Positions 23,789 through 25,116 of a stretch of DNA of 25,116 bases are shown piece by piece; within the stretch, counting starts at the first letter, position 1; every line of letters begins with the position of its first letter. The DNA is taken from positions 1-25,116 of the forward strand of contig WQWD01000005.1 of assembly GCA_009785545.1 (NCBI GenBank). Reading direction: 5' to 3'. The position numbers and the translations under genes are program-made. The DNA comes from Treponema sp. (GTDB lineage: Bacteria > Spirochaetota > Spirochaetia > Treponematales > Breznakiellaceae). Below the pieces are notes generated by a model. The model saw only the letters and a list, made by a program, of their open reading frames with translations, had not been told where the DNA came from and did no database searches.

Positions 23789-24630
23789 TGACAAATAAAT
23801 CTTCGTGCCATGAGGATCTTTCGCTGTTACGGCAAATCCCAAATGTTCTGCGTGTTAGAGGTTTTCGGCTCTATTTATCGAACAAACAAAGATTAGTGGA
23901 TCTTTGGCTAAACGGCGGTGCGGCAGTTCTTGGTCACACTCCGCCAAACCTGCTTCGTGAATTAAAGAACACCGCAAGCCGTGGGCTTTATGCGCCATTT
24001 CCCCATTTTACGGAAGGACGCTTTTTTAAAGCCCTTGTTAAACTTTTTCCAGAATACAGTTTTCGCATTTACGCCGCACCGCCAACAGAGATCGCTGTGA
24101 ATTTCTCACACGGAGATACGGAGATTGCGGAGAACACGGAAAAGTTGTTGATTAAGATTTGGCGGCCATTTTGCAACCCTGCTTCTCCATTTGATGTTGA
24201 AAATACGCCGATGTTTATCCCTGTTTTGTCGGGGGTTCAGACATGGCGTGATGGGTTGCCGCTGGGGTTATGCGTTATTGCGGCAAAAAACGAAGCTGAT
24301 TTGGCACGTTTGCCGCCAAGCGACAGTTTCTCGCCCATTTTGCTTGCGACAGCAACACGAGGAATACACGACATTTTGGCAGCGCCTCAGCGGGCAAAAT
24401 CTATGTTGCCACGTATCAAAAAAACTTTGCAAAATAGCCGCTGGCAGCAGCACGGAATCTATCTAACCTTAAAACATCAGCCAAAGGCAGATGAGTGGGC
24501 GGCATTGTTTCGGCAATTTTTTGAGGCAGGTTTCCTGCTGCCGCCAACTCCGCTTCATCCCGTTATCCTGCCCGGAGAAATCTCAGCAGGAGAAGAAGCA
24601 AAATTGACAAGGCTATTGGCGGCAAGTTGA
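23788..24630 (+). CDS. Degenerate class-III aminotransferase-like protein
   Basis: A 280-residue protein starting at the ATG overlapping the pcrA stop (TGATG), with AGGAGA inside pcrA as ribosome site. The N-terminal ~80 residues ('RVRGFRLYLSNKQRLVDLWLNGGAAVLGHTPPNLLRELKNTAS') resemble the start of class-III PLP aminotransferases such as HemL ('G..L.D..G.YG..ILGH..P.V'). The usual 'DEV..G' segment and PLP-binding Lys region are not visible, and the length is about 150 short. It is probably an inactive or repurposed fold. Family assignment is tentative. Confidence 0.6.
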   Translation: MTNKSSCHEDLSLLRQIPNVLRVRGFRLYLSNKQRLVDLWLNGGAAVLGHTPPNLLRELKNTASRGLYAPFPHFTEGRFFKALVKLFPEYSFRIYAAPPTEIAVNFSHGDTEIAENTEKLLIKIWRPFCNPASPFDVENTPMFIPVLSGVQTWRDGLPLGLCVIAAKNEADLARLPPSDSFSPILLATATRGIHDILAAPQRAKSMLPRIKKTLQNSRWQQHGIYLTLKHQPKADEWAALFRQFFEAGFLLPPTPLHPVILPGEISAGEEAKLTRLLAAS

Positions 24631-24831
24631 CAATCATCGGCATGGGGAGAGGCGTGGCTGGCAGGGAAAAACTCTGCCGAAGAGTCCGCTACAGAACCTC
24701 AGCAGAGAATAGAAAAGCCTTAAATGAATTTGCAGTTGCAATGAGAATATTTTAAATTGCTGAGTTTCTTTCGCGGGGAGCGGCAGAGATGTTTTTCCCT
24801 GCCAGCCACGCCTCTCCCCATGCCGATGTTG
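24631..24831 (+). repeat. Palindromic element B (structured repeat family)
   Basis: A ~200-bp palindrome directly after the stop at 24630. The arms (24635-24679 and 24781-24828) pair perfectly for 38 bases, including the core GTGGCTGGCAGGGAAAAAC, then the right arm has an extra ATC, then TCTGCCG/CGGCAGA closes. The ~100-base centre is AT-rich. It is homologous to element A but in opposite orientation. It may also terminate transcription of the helicase unit. Confidence 0.85.
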
Positions 24832-24918
24832 CCATGTGTGTGTGGGGGGGCGTATTGTATGCGGGGTGACAGTTATGGTTACTCGCTCACAAAATGACAG
24901 GAAACCCTCACAAAGTGC

Positions 24919-24948
24919 TTGCGTTTTTAACATGAATCATGCTACAAT
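24919..24948 (+). promoter_or_regulatory. Promoter with leaderless geometry before a disrupted ORF
   Basis: TTGCGT (24919-24924), 18-base spacer ending in TGC, TACAAT (24943-24948), six bases, then ATG at 24955. The stretch 24832-24918 shows only a G-run and no other feature. Confidence 0.55.
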
Positions 24949-24954
24949 TCAATT

Positions 24955-25011
24955 ATGAGGCAAGAGATACAAATTAAAACAAATCATTGCATGAATTCTG
25001 TCAAGCCCTGA
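24955..25011 (+). pseudogene. 5' fragment of a gene cut by the IS insertion
   Basis: Fourteen codons (MRQEIQIKTNHCMN) follow the promoter before the IS end at about 24999; the frame then stops at 25009-25011 inside the IS. The original product cannot be identified from so little. It could also be a chance ORF. Confidence 0.4.
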
Positions 25012-25116
25012 AATAGGTTGACACTTTTATGCGGCAACCCTATGCATTTTTTCTGGTGTTTCATATCCAAGGGACTTATGCGGACGGCGGGTATTATATA
25101 AATACACAGCCTGTTC
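24999..25116 (-). mobile_element. End of an IS3-type insertion sequence (incomplete at window edge)
   Basis: The element appears to begin at TGTCAAGCCC (24999), starting with TG as IS3-family ends do. An inverted TGTCAA/TTGACA pair (24999-25004 and 25018-25023) lies in the end. The transposase 3' end follows, and the rest lies beyond the window. The boundary is inferred from the ORF break and the TG terminus. Confidence 0.65.
25027..25116 (-). CDS. IS3-type transposase, C-terminal 29 residues (partial)
   Basis: The minus-strand frame reads '...YLYNTRRPHKSLGYETPEKMHRVAA' and stop. 'YNTRRPHKSLGYETPE' is the classic C-terminus of the rve integrase/DDE core of IS3-family (OrfB) and related transposases. 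The 5' part is outside the window, so integrity is unknown. Confidence 0.88.
   Translation of the reverse strand, partial: EQAVYLYNTRRPHKSLGYETPEKMHRVAA

Noticed and set aside
1..25116. CRISPR array, tRNA or rRNA genes
   Set aside because: No regularly spaced repeats and no cloverleaf or rRNA signature noticed on either strand by eye.

Overview
The window looks like a chromosome segment of a host-associated spirochaete, most probably Treponema. Evidence: about 40% G+C with AT-rich islands, many putative lipoproteins, an outer-membrane protein with a treponeme-style N-terminal domain, an HflK/HflC operon, and attC-like integron recombination sites of the kind known from Treponema chromosomal integrons. 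This is inferred from protein and repeat style; no rRNA or other marker is present.

Layout. 1-1365: a terminator and a run of hairpins, an outer-membrane protein, and a 143-bp palindromic element (A). 1366-5600: a repeat-containing Cys-rich lipoprotein and uvrB (both minus), with a small Cys-rich protein diverging from uvrB. 5648-8311: a minus-strand unit of SDR oxidoreductase, an ERG4/ERG24-type sterol-reductase-like membrane enzyme and a lipoprotein. 8345-12695: a minus-strand operon of hflK, hflC, a membrane-anchored pseudokinase-like protein and an AmrS-type radical SAM enzyme. 12700-18960: an AT-rich accessory island with two convincing attC-like sites in opposite orientation and one weaker candidate. 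It carries an XRE regulator with a divergent micro-operon and lipoprotein, an integron-style hypothetical, a truncated methyltransferase, a minimal ABC pair, an AraC/VOC pair and a membrane protein whose stop lies 8 bases from an attC. 19040-20560: a MATE transporter behind a terminator-like leader, its 3' end formed by a palindromic element. 20576-21339: a vapBC-type pair. 21422-24630: a PcrA/UvrD helicase coupled to a degenerate class-III aminotransferase-like gene. 24631-25116: a second palindromic element (B) related to A, a promoter with a truncated ORF, and the end of an IS3-type element.

Main observations. (1) Elements A and B share a conserved core and an asymmetric 3-base bulge, while their inner and outer stems differ in sequence but stay paired: a dispersed structured repeat family. 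(2) Two attC-like sites with the same internal spacing lie in opposite orientation. (3) Five genes or ORFs (hflK, uvrB, pcrA, vapB and the ORF at 24955) have a -10 box ending 5-6 bases before the ATG, so they look leaderless, while their neighbours have good Shine-Dalgarno sites. (4) An ERG4/ERG24-type enzyme overlaps an SDR gene behind a clean promoter. All functions are read from motifs by eye; no database search was done.
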